A stretch of DNA of 24,196 nt from PWVB01 sp964530185. Lineage in GTDB: Bacteria; Chloroflexota; Anaerolineae; B4-G1; SLSP01. Below, piece by piece: positions 15,611 to 23,788 of the stretch. Within the stretch, counting starts at the first letter, position 1; every line of letters begins with the position of its first letter. Location: positions 1 to 24,196 of the forward strand of contig CAZHBB010000043.1 in the NCBI GenBank assembly GCA_964530185.1, written 5' to 3'. The position numbers and the translations under genes were made by a program. The notes under the pieces are model-generated. The model was given only the letters and a program-made list of their open reading frames with translations, had not been told where the DNA came from and did not search any database.

Positions 15611-15639
15611 ACGGTACCGGAAGCAATTCCCGGCACCGT
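15611..15639 (+). terminator. Imperfect hairpin directly after the cold-shock stop
   Basis: ACGGTaCCGG (15611-15620) pairs with CCGGcACCGT (15630-15639) with one mismatch and a 9-base loop. It begins at the base after the stop codon and is followed 20 bases later by a second, stronger hairpin. Confidence 0.45.
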
Positions 15640-15658
15640 AAGATCGAGCAATAACAGC

Positions 15659-15698
15659 TACAAGCCGCACGGCGTCTCCGCAGGCCGTGCGGCTTGTA
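15659..15698. terminator. Strong 15-bp hairpin between convergent genes
   Basis: TACAAGCCGCACGGC (15659-15673) pairs perfectly with GCCGTGCGGCTTGTA (15684-15698), leaving a 10-base loop. It lies between the ends of the cold-shock gene (+) and the C45 hydrolase gene (-), so it can serve both. The U-tracts are poor on both sides. Confidence 0.7.
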
Positions 15699-15725
15699 TA
15701 TAAGGTTCACTTCCCACATGACGCT

Positions 15726-16994
15726 TCACACCGCCAACTGCATTGTGAGATACCCGGTGCGTCGTTCATCACGTCCGGTGCGCTTGTTGTCACGCCCCCA
15801 CTGTTCATCAAGATAGAAACTGAACGAGGCAGATCGCGCATCCTGATCATAGATGCTATGCCAAAGCGTACGGGCTTGCACATTGACCGCCTCATCTCCC
15901 TGCGAGGAAATCCCCCCAAGCTCGGCCACCATGCTCAGCACATTAACACGATGATGGATCTCCTTGATAGCCTTTGGTGTGAACAGGCCATCATGGTCGA
16001 CAACGCGCCTCTCCAGGACATGATAGCGCCAAAAAGCATTAGTTGACAACGTGAAAGGCTCTTCAGGCCACTGATCACGCGTTCGATGGCGGTATATCTG
16101 GAAGTTCGTTACAATGAGTGGGCGCTCGCTGCCATCAAAGACATACTGCACATCACGGCCGGTTGAGTTCTCGTAGATGAACGAATTCCCATCACGATCA
16201 GCCACAATGTAGTGGCAGGGGGAGAAAGTATAGTATTGTTTGACCTCCAGCAATGCCTGTTTGGCTTCCTCGGCAGTGCCGCAAGTGTCCAACAGCCAAC
16301 GCATCACCTGGAGTTCGTGTAGACCGATCGCCTGTGGGACCCGTCCCAGATGCGGCTCGAGATTCGGTCCAAGGGCAGCCACAGCTTCCTCATCGGCCAG
16401 GATTGCCACTACCAACCCGGCACTATTGATGCCATCCAATGTCCCAGATAACATGTCGAAGGCGTGAATCGCCAACGAGGCATATCCACCGTCTTCAGGA
16501 TACCATGTCATGATGTATGGTTCCGCCATAACTGGACGAGAGTCTCGGTACTCCGTGGAAGGAGAAGGGACGTGAAGCACATCGGCCATCGTCCCCACAT
16601 CAAAATCATAATTCCGACTCAGATACCCACTGTGGCTGGCTGTACTCAGCGGAGGGTAGTAGACGGCGGAACACCCAGGTATACCAGGCGGGAGATCCAT
16701 GTTATAGGTGAGGGTAGTAAGATCATACCGCACATCGTTCGGGTCAACGCCGAGGGCCTCGGCAACACCTCGCACGCGCTCCCAATGGATGGGATAGTGA
16801 CGGCGAAAGTAGCTGTGCCGCGCCCGAGCGTACACGGGTACGGCCCGAGCCTTGGTCAGCGAGATGCCGTGACGCTCCCGCGCAAGTTCACCCAAAGCGC
16901 GGCCAATCTCAAAATTCGTACCACGGATCGTCAGATGCCGTACCGTCATTAAGCTATCTTGACCTGCCACGAGCACCTTCTCATCAACGTGCAT
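15726..16994 (-). CDS. C45-family Ntn hydrolase (acyl-CoA:6-APA acyltransferase-like)
   Basis: The 422-aa protein belongs to the group that cleaves linear amide bonds after self-processing at a Gly-Cys bond. The expected site is IPGCSAVYY with Cys108, followed by SRNYDF (R127, N128, D130) and the GTLDGINSAGLVV strand. The N-terminal half (RGTNFEIGRALGE, then a long helical stretch) and CHYIVADRDGNSFIYE are typical of C45 members. The start ATG 16994 has GGAG eight bases before it. Known members act on penicillins, N-acyl amino acids, ceramide-like amides or peptides; the substrate here is unknown. No signal peptide is seen, so it works in the cytoplasm. It is the last gene of the inositol-type cluster. 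Confidence 0.88.
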   Translation of the reverse strand: MHVDEKVLVAGQDSLMTVRHLTIRGTNFEIGRALGELARERHGISLTKARAVPVYARARHSYFRRHYPIHWERVRGVAEALGVDPNDVRYDLTTLTYNMDLPPGIPGCSAVYYPPLSTASHSGYLSRNYDFDVGTMADVLHVPSPSTEYRDSRPVMAEPYIMTWYPEDGGYASLAIHAFDMLSGTLDGINSAGLVVAILADEEAVAALGPNLEPHLGRVPQAIGLHELQVMRWLLDTCGTAEEAKQALLEVKQYYTFSPCHYIVADRDGNSFIYENSTGRDVQYVFDGSERPLIVTNFQIYRHRTRDQWPEEPFTLSTNAFWRYHVLERRVVDHDGLFTPKAIKEIHHRVNVLSMVAELGGISSQGDEAVNVQARTLWHSIYDQDARSASFSFYLDEQWGRDNKRTGRDERRTGYLTMQLAV

Positions 16995-17109
16995 TGATCT
17001 ATCTCCTAATCAGACTCAGATTCCCTATTCTCGCCTGGGTCAAAGTCTTGCAGCAGCGTCACGGCATCGGCCACTGGCACTTTCCCACAGCCTCGAGATT
17101 TCTCAAGCC

Positions 17110-17126
17110 CGACAGCTTCGCTGTCG
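17110..17126 (-). terminator. Hairpin directly after the DUF3604/PHP gene
   Basis: CGACAGC and GCTGTCG pair perfectly (7 bp) over a 3-base loop, starting at the base after the TAA stop (17127-17129). No U-run follows. The remaining part of the 132-base gap holds the ribosome site of the C45 gene and no other signal. Confidence 0.4.
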
Positions 17127-18647
17127 TTAGTGGCAGAAGATCGGTGAACTCCACGCCCACTGATCATTCTTCTGCCGCACCCTGACATAGTAAAATGCCG
17201 GCTCTCCATCTGCGCGTTCGTCCTCGAATGAGATACTCCAACGATATTCCCATGTTGAAGGTGCCCGATGCAGGCGAAAAGCTGGAGAGTCAATGCTACC
17301 AGTATAGTCCGCGTATGCACCTTCCACGAGCCGTCGCAATGGTACATGGATGGACCAGTCATTGAGCGTCATGACGACATTGGCCTGCAGCGGCATCACG
17401 ACCCGCAGACACACACCCTGCGTGCCTGGCGTTGTAGTTGTGGGGTTCCCGGAAGTCACGGTCTCGAAATGTACCGTCCTTTCATCGATCTGGCCCCAAC
17501 GTGACTGAAAGAACTTGAAACGACCATCCTCTTTATCCAAGGGAGACAGGACTTCCAGGCCGCGAAACCGAGGCTCGACGTCAAGGACCTCCCCCTCCGA
17601 GATTCCAAATGTAGCGTCCCAAGCGTAGGATCTTCCCTTCGATCCCCACCCCAACTCCAGGTAGAGCAACGTCTCAAAGGGCGAAGCCATTGGTTGAGGT
17701 TCCAAATCAGTCTCTGAGAAACGCCGCAACAGCCGGTTGTTTTTCACTACGTCTACATAATCAATCGGCGCCCGGCCCTCCACCTCGATATCAATGGCAC
17801 GTCGCCCGGCCCTTGGAATCACCGATCCCATTGGTGCACCGTTGATGCTATACTGGAGCACGATCTTGTCGCCCGTCAGCGCGTAAGTGCGACGATCCCG
17901 AAGCGCGCGCCAAATCTCGTTACGAGTCAAACTGGAGGCCCACAACCCGGTAAGACCATGACCATAGCTTCCTGGATGTGCACTGTGATGATCCGTATTT
18001 CCCAACACACCGAACACATACCCTCTCGCCAGCCCATACTGCATCGTGCTGTGCCAATCCGACGGCCCCATGGAGTGAAGGAACGGACGAATGTTCTCAT
18101 TGCCCTCAGAACAACCGTGCATCGAGATGATCTCGACAAGCGGCGACAGCGTCTCGGAGAAGGCATCCCAGTTGACCCCACGATGGCCGCGACGATATGC
18201 AAGGTGGTGCGGGAACGCCAATCCGTCATTGCCCGTTCCCTTGAACTCTCGCAGCGCAGCCTCTAGTGCTGGTGGTGACGCCGCATAGATGATGTCCCCC
18301 GCGATCTGCTTGTAGAGAACTGTGTAGTCCCCGTATGCTGAGGAGTGAATCTCATACCCAGGGAAAAGAACGAATGCCCCCTCCTTCGTGCGACGTCGCA
18401 GTGTCTCCAACACACAGGGCCAGCCCTCGCGCAGCTTGGCGAAACCCACGTGATGGAAATCCAGGATTGGCTTGATCCTCGGCGTCTCTGGAGGCATGTC
18501 AGGCCATGCCGCATGACCCGTGACCGAGCAGAAGTCCAGACGCTGTGCCGCATTGTTCAGCGCATCCGTCAGACTCCCATGTCCATAGGAGATACCACAG
18601 TGATTGTGGAGATCGCCGAAGTATGGCTTGAGTGTCTCGTAACCCAT
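17127..18647 (-). CDS. DUF3604/PHP-like metal-dependent hydrolase
   Basis: The product is 506 aa. ATG 18647 is chosen because GGAGG lies seven bases before it and the first core strand follows at once (YETLKPYFGDLHNHCG). D12, H14 and H16 form the D-x-H-x-H metal motif of PHP-type phosphoesterases. TGHAAWPD, FPHHLAYRRGHRG and GNTDHHSAHPG supply further His/Asp ligands. The C-terminal half is beta-rich and ends in the WAWSSPIF signature seen in DUF3604 proteins. Family members are predicted phosphoesterases or hydrolases with no established substrate. It lies 71 bases after the nitrilase-GDPD gene in the same orientation, which suggests joint action on a phosphorylated or amide-linked compound. 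Confidence 0.85.
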   Translation of the reverse strand: MGYETLKPYFGDLHNHCGISYGHGSLTDALNNAAQRLDFCSVTGHAAWPDMPPETPRIKPILDFHHVGFAKLREGWPCVLETLRRRTKEGAFVLFPGYEIHSSAYGDYTVLYKQIAGDIIYAASPPALEAALREFKGTGNDGLAFPHHLAYRRGHRGVNWDAFSETLSPLVEIISMHGCSEGNENIRPFLHSMGPSDWHSTMQYGLARGYVFGVLGNTDHHSAHPGSYGHGLTGLWASSLTRNEIWRALRDRRTYALTGDKIVLQYSINGAPMGSVIPRAGRRAIDIEVEGRAPIDYVDVVKNNRLLRRFSETDLEPQPMASPFETLLYLELGWGSKGRSYAWDATFGISEGEVLDVEPRFRGLEVLSPLDKEDGRFKFFQSRWGQIDERTVHFETVTSGNPTTTTPGTQGVCLRVVMPLQANVVMTLNDWSIHVPLRRLVEGAYADYTGSIDSPAFRLHRAPSTWEYRWSISFEDERADGEPAFYYVRVRQKNDQWAWSSPIFCH

Positions 18648-18718
18648 CGTTGTCCTCCCACTTTCCAGGCTGATCACCGGTGGCTCCCCCAATAGCCCAA
18701 GCTATCCCCAACCAATAC

Positions 18719-20299
18719 TCAAAACCCAACAGGGCTGCTGAGGCCAGCCGCCAAGAGAACCTGGGGACAGTTTGTGAGAATCACATCGATTCCCTGACGC
18801 AGATAAGCCATGGCATCTGCCGGCTCATCTGAGTAGAAGAGATTGCACAGCATCCCAGCGTCATGGGCACGACGTATGTCCTCCGACGTGACCGCCCGCG
18901 AGAACTGAACTCGATGACAGTCAAACTGTCGTGCAACCACAATCTGAGAGGCGGGATCATCTTGTTTCGCCAGGCAAGCACGTTCAATCTCTGGGGCATA
19001 CTCTTTGGCTATTCGCAGGACGGCTTCGTCCCCTGCAATGTAGGCGAGGCGAGTCACCCCATGCGTACGCAGCAGATCGCATACCTTCTTGACCAAAGCT
19101 CCGTCGGGTCCAGGATCCTTGATATGGAGATTGAGCATTGCCCGCCCGTCCACCAGTGCAAGCACCTCCTCAAACCGCGGGATGGAGATGTTTTGCCATG
19201 GGACGCCCATCCTGATCCCGGCATCCAATCGCCGGATCTCCGCCCAACACATCTCAGCGACAATCCCGTGACCATCGGTGGTGCGATCCACACTGGGGTC
19301 ATGACAGACAACAGGGACACCATCTCGGGTCAGCCACAGATCCAGCTCAATCTCATGCACACCGAGTGCCAGGGCGGCCGCAAACGCAGGCAAGGTGTTC
19401 TCTGGACAGGCGCAGCTCAAGCCGCGATGGGCGCAGAGCCACGGCAGGGGTGCCTGATCCAGGACATTTCTCTGCTCTACACGCCTGCGACATAAAGCCG
19501 GCCGCCGGTGCGCCTCCAAGAGCGCCCGGTGTTCCATCGGGGGTTCACCATGGGAGCGCGGTTTTACAAACTTCTCTTTGGGATCGAACTCGACGGTCAA
19601 AACAGCGGGCTTTGTGCCAGCCATCACCAGGACCCTGCCTGCAGGAGAGACAAGCAACGCATGGCCACCCTTGTCAGACACGGGCATCGCGTAGCTGCTA
19701 CGCAGCACATAGCAGCCAGTATCCAGAGCCCGGGTCCGTGTGATGAGTTCAATGCGCTCTCCCGTCTCCGACCGCTGGTAACTGGGGGCAATGACCAAGT
19801 CCACGCCTTGAGCAGCTAGTGCCTCAAAGTGTTCTGGGAAATACAGATCGAAACAGGTTGCAAAGCCAATCCGCAGGCCCTTCCAATCGAAAACTTGGAT
19901 CTCCGCCCCGGCATCCAATCCTAGTTTCTCGACCTCGGCATCGGTCAGATGGACCTTGTCATACGCAAACACCTCATCTCCGGAAGGGGCAAAGAGATGA
20001 ACCCTGTTCATCCAACGTTCACTTACCTTGGTGACAGCTCCTACCGCTACAAGGGAGTTCAGTCGCCGTGCCTCTTGAGCAAGAGCATGGACAAACTCGG
20101 CCCCCTCTCGTTCAGCCATTTTGTGCAACAGATCCGCCGTGTCAATACCCGGTGCATTTGCATACTCAGGGAGGATCACCAAATCCTGGGCACCCGGCAT
20201 AAGTGATCGCACCTCTGTCAGCATCCAATCCATGCATTCCAATGCCCCTTTCCTTGAGGGAGCGGGCGGATACGGCGCCTGCAACACAACAGCCCTCAT
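18719..20299 (-). CDS. Nitrilase-family amidase fused to glycerophosphodiester phosphodiesterase
   Basis: The product is 526 aa in one unbroken frame. ATG 20299 has a perfect AGGAGGT upstream. Residues 1-250 are a carbon-nitrogen hydrolase domain with the catalytic triad E45 (LPEYANAP), K115 (YDKVHLTD) and C149 (FATCFDLYFPE). A basic linker of about 35 residues follows. Residues 286-526 are a GDPD domain: HRG (291-293), PENTLPAF (E300, N301), IELD (E318, D320), CHDPSVDRTTDG (H333, D334). GDPD enzymes split glycerophosphodiesters into an alcohol and glycerol-3-phosphate. Fusion with a nitrilase-type amidase is unusual. There is no signal peptide, so both reactions should occur in the cytoplasm. 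Its place after iolO suggests that the released alcohol could be inositol or an inositol amide; that is inference. Confidence 0.9.
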   Translation of the reverse strand: MRAVVLQAPYPPAPSRKGALECMDWMLTEVRSLMPGAQDLVILPEYANAPGIDTADLLHKMAEREGAEFVHALAQEARRLNSLVAVGAVTKVSERWMNRVHLFAPSGDEVFAYDKVHLTDAEVEKLGLDAGAEIQVFDWKGLRIGFATCFDLYFPEHFEALAAQGVDLVIAPSYQRSETGERIELITRTRALDTGCYVLRSSYAMPVSDKGGHALLVSPAGRVLVMAGTKPAVLTVEFDPKEKFVKPRSHGEPPMEHRALLEAHRRPALCRRRVEQRNVLDQAPLPWLCAHRGLSCACPENTLPAFAAALALGVHEIELDLWLTRDGVPVVCHDPSVDRTTDGHGIVAEMCWAEIRRLDAGIRMGVPWQNISIPRFEEVLALVDGRAMLNLHIKDPGPDGALVKKVCDLLRTHGVTRLAYIAGDEAVLRIAKEYAPEIERACLAKQDDPASQIVVARQFDCHRVQFSRAVTSEDIRRAHDAGMLCNLFYSDEPADAMAYLRQGIDVILTNCPQVLLAAGLSSPVGF

Positions 20300-20317
20300 C
20301 GTAACCTCCTGAAAGGA

Positions 20318-20353
20318 TGTCTCAACTGGCAGATGTTGTCTCAAGTCCAGTTG
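20318..20353 (-). promoter_or_regulatory. Leader with 8-bp direct repeat and 7-bp hairpin before the nitrilase-GDPD gene
   Basis: On the minus strand TTGAGACA occurs at 20344-20337 and 20325-20318, 19 bases apart. CAACTGG and CCAGTTG (20353-20347 / 20329-20323) can pair over a 17-base loop. Together they could be paired protein sites or an mRNA structure just upstream of the ribosome site. The rest of the 193-base gap shows no clear promoter. Confidence 0.35.
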
Positions 20354-20492
20354 CCTGTTACACATCTCACGTTGAAAACAATGAAAGATAGGCGATCGAC
20401 AAAATCAGGCGTGCCACTTGCAGAAGCGCACACCAGGCACTCACCTAACCATAACATCGACATCAAACTCTGGAAAATCCAAGACCTCCCAC

Positions 20493-21305
20493 TCAGGCGA
20501 CAAGCAAAGGTCGTAGGTGCTCAATACAAGCACGCGCAGCAGCGTCCGGATCTGGCATAGGCAGAAACTCACCCGACAGCCAGCCAGCATACCCGACCTC
20601 CCGTAGGGTTTGGACGATCATGGCAAAGTCGAGGTGTCCCGCGCCGGGATACCAGCGATTCGAATCTGCCACGTGAACATGAAACAGACGTGCAGCGCAC
20701 TGCCGCAGACTCTGCCCGATGTCAGGCTCCTCAATATTCATGTGGAACGTGTCCAGCAGGAGCCCCACGTTGTCTAGGCCGACCTCCTCAACAAAGGAGA
20801 TCGTTTCCTCTGCTGTGTTGAGCAGGTCAGTTTCGTACCGATTTAGAGGCTCAAGTGCAAGGCGAACGCTATGCCCCTGTGCTGCGCTGGCACACGTCCT
20901 CATGGCGGCAAGCATCTGCTTGTAGGCCCAGGCTCGATCAAAGCCCGGAGGCGTACGCCCTCGGATCAGGCCAATGACTACAATTGCACCCAAGCGGGCT
21001 GCCAACGGGAGATGCTGTTGGATGCGCGCAACGGCGGCCGAGCGGACATCGGGATCTGGATCAGTAAACGAGAGACCCTCTTCGCCCCATGCCTGACCAG
21101 TGCCAATGGCTGGGACCTCGAGGCCATACCGCTGAAGCAAAGTTATCAGTTGTTCACCATCGATCAGGCGAGGATCGCGAATGGCCAATTCCACCCCTTC
21201 GTACCCCCACTCAGCAACGCGAGCAAGATCCTGTTCAAAGTTACCCTTATAGGCAACCGCCTCGAAACGTGCCGTGTGCGTTGAAACTACCAGACTCAAC
21301 CTCAT
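20493..21305 (-). CDS. iolO: 5-keto-L-gluconate epimerase (TIM-barrel sugar isomerase/epimerase)
   Basis: The 270-aa TIM-barrel enzyme would turn 5-keto-L-gluconate into D-tagaturonate, the last step of the Thermotoga-type inositol route. From memory its sequence follows T. maritima TM0416 closely: LSLVVSTHTARFEAVAYKG, VELAIRDP, AIGTGQAWGEEGLS, VVIGLIRGR, EPLNRYETD, DTFHMNIEE and HVADSNRW all have direct counterparts there. Metal ligands are E152, D185, H211 and E246. GGGAGG lies about nine bases before ATG 21305. The gene is separated from iolN by 76 bases that hold a strong hairpin. Hydroxypyruvate isomerase or tagatose epimerase are alternatives at family level, but the neighbours make IolO the best reading. 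Confidence 0.88.
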   Translation of the reverse strand: MRLSLVVSTHTARFEAVAYKGNFEQDLARVAEWGYEGVELAIRDPRLIDGEQLITLLQRYGLEVPAIGTGQAWGEEGLSFTDPDPDVRSAAVARIQQHLPLAARLGAIVVIGLIRGRTPPGFDRAWAYKQMLAAMRTCASAAQGHSVRLALEPLNRYETDLLNTAEETISFVEEVGLDNVGLLLDTFHMNIEEPDIGQSLRQCAARLFHVHVADSNRWYPGAGHLDFAMIVQTLREVGYAGWLSGEFLPMPDPDAAARACIEHLRPLLVA

Positions 21306-21328
21306 GCTCTATTACCTCCCATAGATGG

Positions 21329-21356
21329 CTGGGCCGCCTTTAAGGCAGGCGGCCCA
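21329..21356 (-). terminator. Perfect 10-bp hairpin between iolN and iolO
   Basis: CTGGGCCGCC (21329-21338) pairs with GGCGGCCCAG (21348-21356/7) over a 9-base loop, itself holding a CCTTTAAGG alternate. It lies 25 bases after the iolN stop and just before the ribosome site of iolO. No U-run follows on the minus strand, so partial termination or mRNA protection is more likely than full termination. Confidence 0.55.
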
Positions 21357-21381
21357 GAAACACGCGCAGTCCGCAGAGAGT

Positions 21382-22521
21382 TTACCCCACGAAAGTATCC
21401 TGTCCGATCCTGGGCAGGCTGTAGACGGGACGCCATCCCTCAGAGAAGGGTTCTTTGAGATAAGGAGCCATCTCCTCTTGTGTGCGAAGTGTGGTCTCCT
21501 CCACAGGAGGTACCGTCCCCGGCGGGAAGGCTTCCAGAATCTGATCATTGAGGAGGGTCAGGTACTTCAAGATCGCGGCCAGAGGACGCTTGGCTTTGGC
21601 AGGATCGCCATGTGTGGCGCGGCCAACCACGCCTTCGGGTGTACCAGCGATCTCAATCGCAGCATGTCCCTCACCCTCCGACCAACGGCTTGGACGGCCG
21701 AAGGGATCAACTGATTTATCAAAATGGCCATCCGGCAGGTAGCTCTTCCCCTGTGTGTCTACCGCATATGCCATATCCACCATCTCGGGATGCAAGTAGA
21801 GACTGAGAGAGGTCTCCGACTCATCAGCATGTACGAAGTCGGTATCCCAAACGCCACCGCGCTCCTTGGTGCGGAAGAACTCACGTACCGCACGGTGCCA
21901 ATCGATGACCCGGTAGATACCGGGGAGCTGATAGCGCTTGGCAAACTGCTGCACCGCCGATTCGAGCACCCACAACTGACCGTGATTGTTCACAATGATC
22001 TGCTTGCGGAAACCATCGTTCCACAGCCCAAGCATGACATCAATGAGCAACTCGCGCAGCACATTCTCCCGCACGATCACCGTACCTGGCATACCCAGAT
22101 GGTGATAGGGATGTGCCCCATACATCAGCGGCGGCAGCGCCAGGTTGACCGGAGCACCACGCTTCGCGGTGTACCGTCGGACGCCCTCGCATATCTGGCT
22201 CACATAGAGCGTGTCGCTGGCACTTGCCATGTGCCGCCCATGCAGCTCCGTGCTCCCCACCGGGATCAGCACAATGTCATTCTTGCGGCGATTCTCCTCG
22301 ACCTGCCAGCGCACAGTCGTCTGAATATAGGACCCAGGCTTACCCCACTCCACCGGGGCTGGCATCCCGTACTCGGCGAGAATCGCATCAATCTCCTCGT
22401 CTGACGCCTCCCAGAGTTTCTTCTTCATCCGCCCTACAGGATTGTCCTCAAAGAACAGATCCGGCTGGTCTGAGGGGAGCCAGCCAACAGGTGCCTGTGA
22501 TTCATGTCCATGCTCGTCCAT
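21382..22521 (-). CDS. iolN: 3-dehydro-scyllo-inosose hydrolase (creatininase fold)
   Basis: The 379-aa enzyme has the creatininase fold and, by match to T. maritima TM0413, would hydrolyse the diketo-inositol ring to 5-keto-L-gluconate. Creatininase metal motif: STELHGRHMASASDT gives E92, H94, H97 and D103; VNNHGQ gives H180; HADESETS supplies a further acidic ligand. It is longer than classical creatininases (about 250 aa), with an N-terminal extension (about 1-60) and a C-terminal tail, as in the IolN group. AGGAGGT precedes ATG 22521, and the gap to iolM is nine bases. A plain amidase of the MftE or creatinine type is the alternative, but four neighbouring genes fit the inositol route. 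Confidence 0.87.
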   Translation of the reverse strand: MDEHGHESQAPVGWLPSDQPDLFFEDNPVGRMKKKLWEASDEEIDAILAEYGMPAPVEWGKPGSYIQTTVRWQVEENRRKNDIVLIPVGSTELHGRHMASASDTLYVSQICEGVRRYTAKRGAPVNLALPPLMYGAHPYHHLGMPGTVIVRENVLRELLIDVMLGLWNDGFRKQIIVNNHGQLWVLESAVQQFAKRYQLPGIYRVIDWHRAVREFFRTKERGGVWDTDFVHADESETSLSLYLHPEMVDMAYAVDTQGKSYLPDGHFDKSVDPFGRPSRWSEGEGHAAIEIAGTPEGVVGRATHGDPAKAKRPLAAILKYLTLLNDQILEAFPPGTVPPVEETTLRTQEEMAPYLKEPFSEGWRPVYSLPRIGQDTFVG

Positions 22522-22530
22522 CTCAACCTC

Positions 22531-23694
22531 CTACTCCATACCGGGCTTTACCAGAACTTTACCGTCAGCACGCTTAGCTGCCCTAGCAATAGCCTCAACG
22601 GCCTGCTCCAGCGGATAGCGCGCGGTGATAATGGGGCTCAAGTCCAGACGTCCTGCCGCGACCATCCGGATCACATTGGGGAACGTCCCATGTCCGGAAT
22701 GCCCCTGAGCACCAAAGATCTGCGATCGCCGCACCTGTAGATACTCCAGGTACAGAGGCGCCTCCTGTGCCGCACGGCCAATTTGCACAATCTTGCCGTT
22801 GATCGCCAACGCTTGCATCATCTCAGGGACAGTCAAATGCGGCGCTCCAGCGGCCTCAACATGGAAGTCAAAGCCCGCTCCATCGCTCAACTCCAGTAGC
22901 ACTTCATGAGGCGTCACATCCCGGGGATCGTAGACTACATCTGCCCCAACAGAGCGCGCCAGATCGCGGCGCGCAGCGGAGATCTCAAAAGCCACGATAG
23001 TGCCAGCCCCAGCGGCCCTTGCCAAGCCAATCGCAGCCAAACCGATAGGGCCTGCACCGAACACACACACCGAGTGACCAGGGCGGAACCCCCCAGCACG
23101 CTCGAACATCGCGTTGTACGATACGCTGGTCGGTTCGCTCAAAGCCCCTACCTCGTAGGCTTTTTCCTCACTCCCAAATCGCTCCGCGATGGCATCGATC
23201 TTCCAGCAGTACTTCTCGTCCAGCGTGATAGTCTCGGCGAAGGCTCCTGGCACCGTGAACCCGATCTCCTCCAGGTTCGTACAGTGATTGGGGAAGCCAT
23301 TCCGGCACGGGACGCAGCGACCGCACCAGATCATCTCTTCAGCCGTGACCATGTCCCCAACCTTCAGACCAGTCACCTCGGTGCCGACCTCAACCACCTT
23401 GCCAGAGAACTCATGGCCCAATACCGTCGGAAACTTTGTCAGGCCTGGGTATAGCATGTAGCCATCAGCATCCGTCTCATAGAAGTGAATGTCTGAGCCA
23501 CATACGCCGCAGGCCTGCACTGATATGACCACATCGTGGGGTCCGGGCGGCTTCTGCGGCCAATCGCGCACTTCCAGCCGAGGATGACGCCATATACTAC
23601 TGCCTGTCCTCGCCTTACCGGTCTCCCGCTCCCAGTCCGAAACCCTGTAGCCGGGTCGTGGATCCCATTTCGCCTCCAACACCAACGCTTTCAT
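22531..23694 (-). CDS. iolM: scyllo-inosose 3-dehydrogenase (zinc alcohol dehydrogenase family)
   Basis: The 387-aa medium-chain dehydrogenase would oxidise scyllo-inosose at C3 using NAD+. ATG 23694 is chosen over the upstream frame because GAGGAGGTG lies just before it and the N-terminus MKALVLEAKWDPRPGY matches T. maritima TM0412 from memory. Catalytic zinc ligands are C65 (GVCGSD), H94 and E95 (LGHEFSG). The structural zinc set is C124, C127, C130 and C138. The NAD-binding turn is GAGPIG. The stretch GKARTGSSIWRHP before the core is a mark of this subgroup and is absent in ordinary sorbitol dehydrogenases. The gene follows iolG after 94 bases and precedes iolN by nine. Confidence 0.88.
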   Translation of the reverse strand: MKALVLEAKWDPRPGYRVSDWERETGKARTGSSIWRHPRLEVRDWPQKPPGPHDVVISVQACGVCGSDIHFYETDADGYMLYPGLTKFPTVLGHEFSGKVVEVGTEVTGLKVGDMVTAEEMIWCGRCVPCRNGFPNHCTNLEEIGFTVPGAFAETITLDEKYCWKIDAIAERFGSEEKAYEVGALSEPTSVSYNAMFERAGGFRPGHSVCVFGAGPIGLAAIGLARAAGAGTIVAFEISAARRDLARSVGADVVYDPRDVTPHEVLLELSDGAGFDFHVEAAGAPHLTVPEMMQALAINGKIVQIGRAAQEAPLYLEYLQVRRSQIFGAQGHSGHGTFPNVIRMVAAGRLDLSPIITARYPLEQAVEAIARAAKRADGKVLVKPGME

Positions 23695-23729
23695 CTCTGC
23701 ACCTCCTCTGATCTGAGAGACTTTGCCAT

Positions 23730-23747
23730 AATGCACACGTGTGCATT
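23730..23747. promoter_or_regulatory. 18-bp perfect palindrome between iolG and iolM: candidate operator
   Basis: AATGCACACGTGTGCATT is exactly its own reverse complement. It lies 36 bases before the iolM ATG, in the only sizeable gap of the iolG-iolM-iolN run. On the minus strand a weak promoter, TTGGTT, 16 bases, CATTAT, would be overlapped by it. A LacI-, ROK- or GntR-type regulator is possible; no regulator gene lies in the window. Confidence 0.5.
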
Positions 23748-23788
23748 CCAACCAACAACAATGTGTCGTCAAATGGTTGTGGAGAGTG

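Noticed and set aside
17132..17176. 9-bp inverted repeat GGCAGAAGA/TCTTCTGCC
   Set aside because: Both arms are coding sequence at the end of the DUF3604 gene with 27 bases between them; probably chance.
20366..20492. Small open frame of about 39 codons in the iolO to nitrilase gap
   Set aside because: It has no convincing ribosome site at the right distance, no motif and no sign of conservation.
21724..22404. 226-aa plus-strand open frame
   Set aside because: It is antisense to iolN, which has the complete creatininase metal motif; no motif or ribosome site supports the reverse frame.
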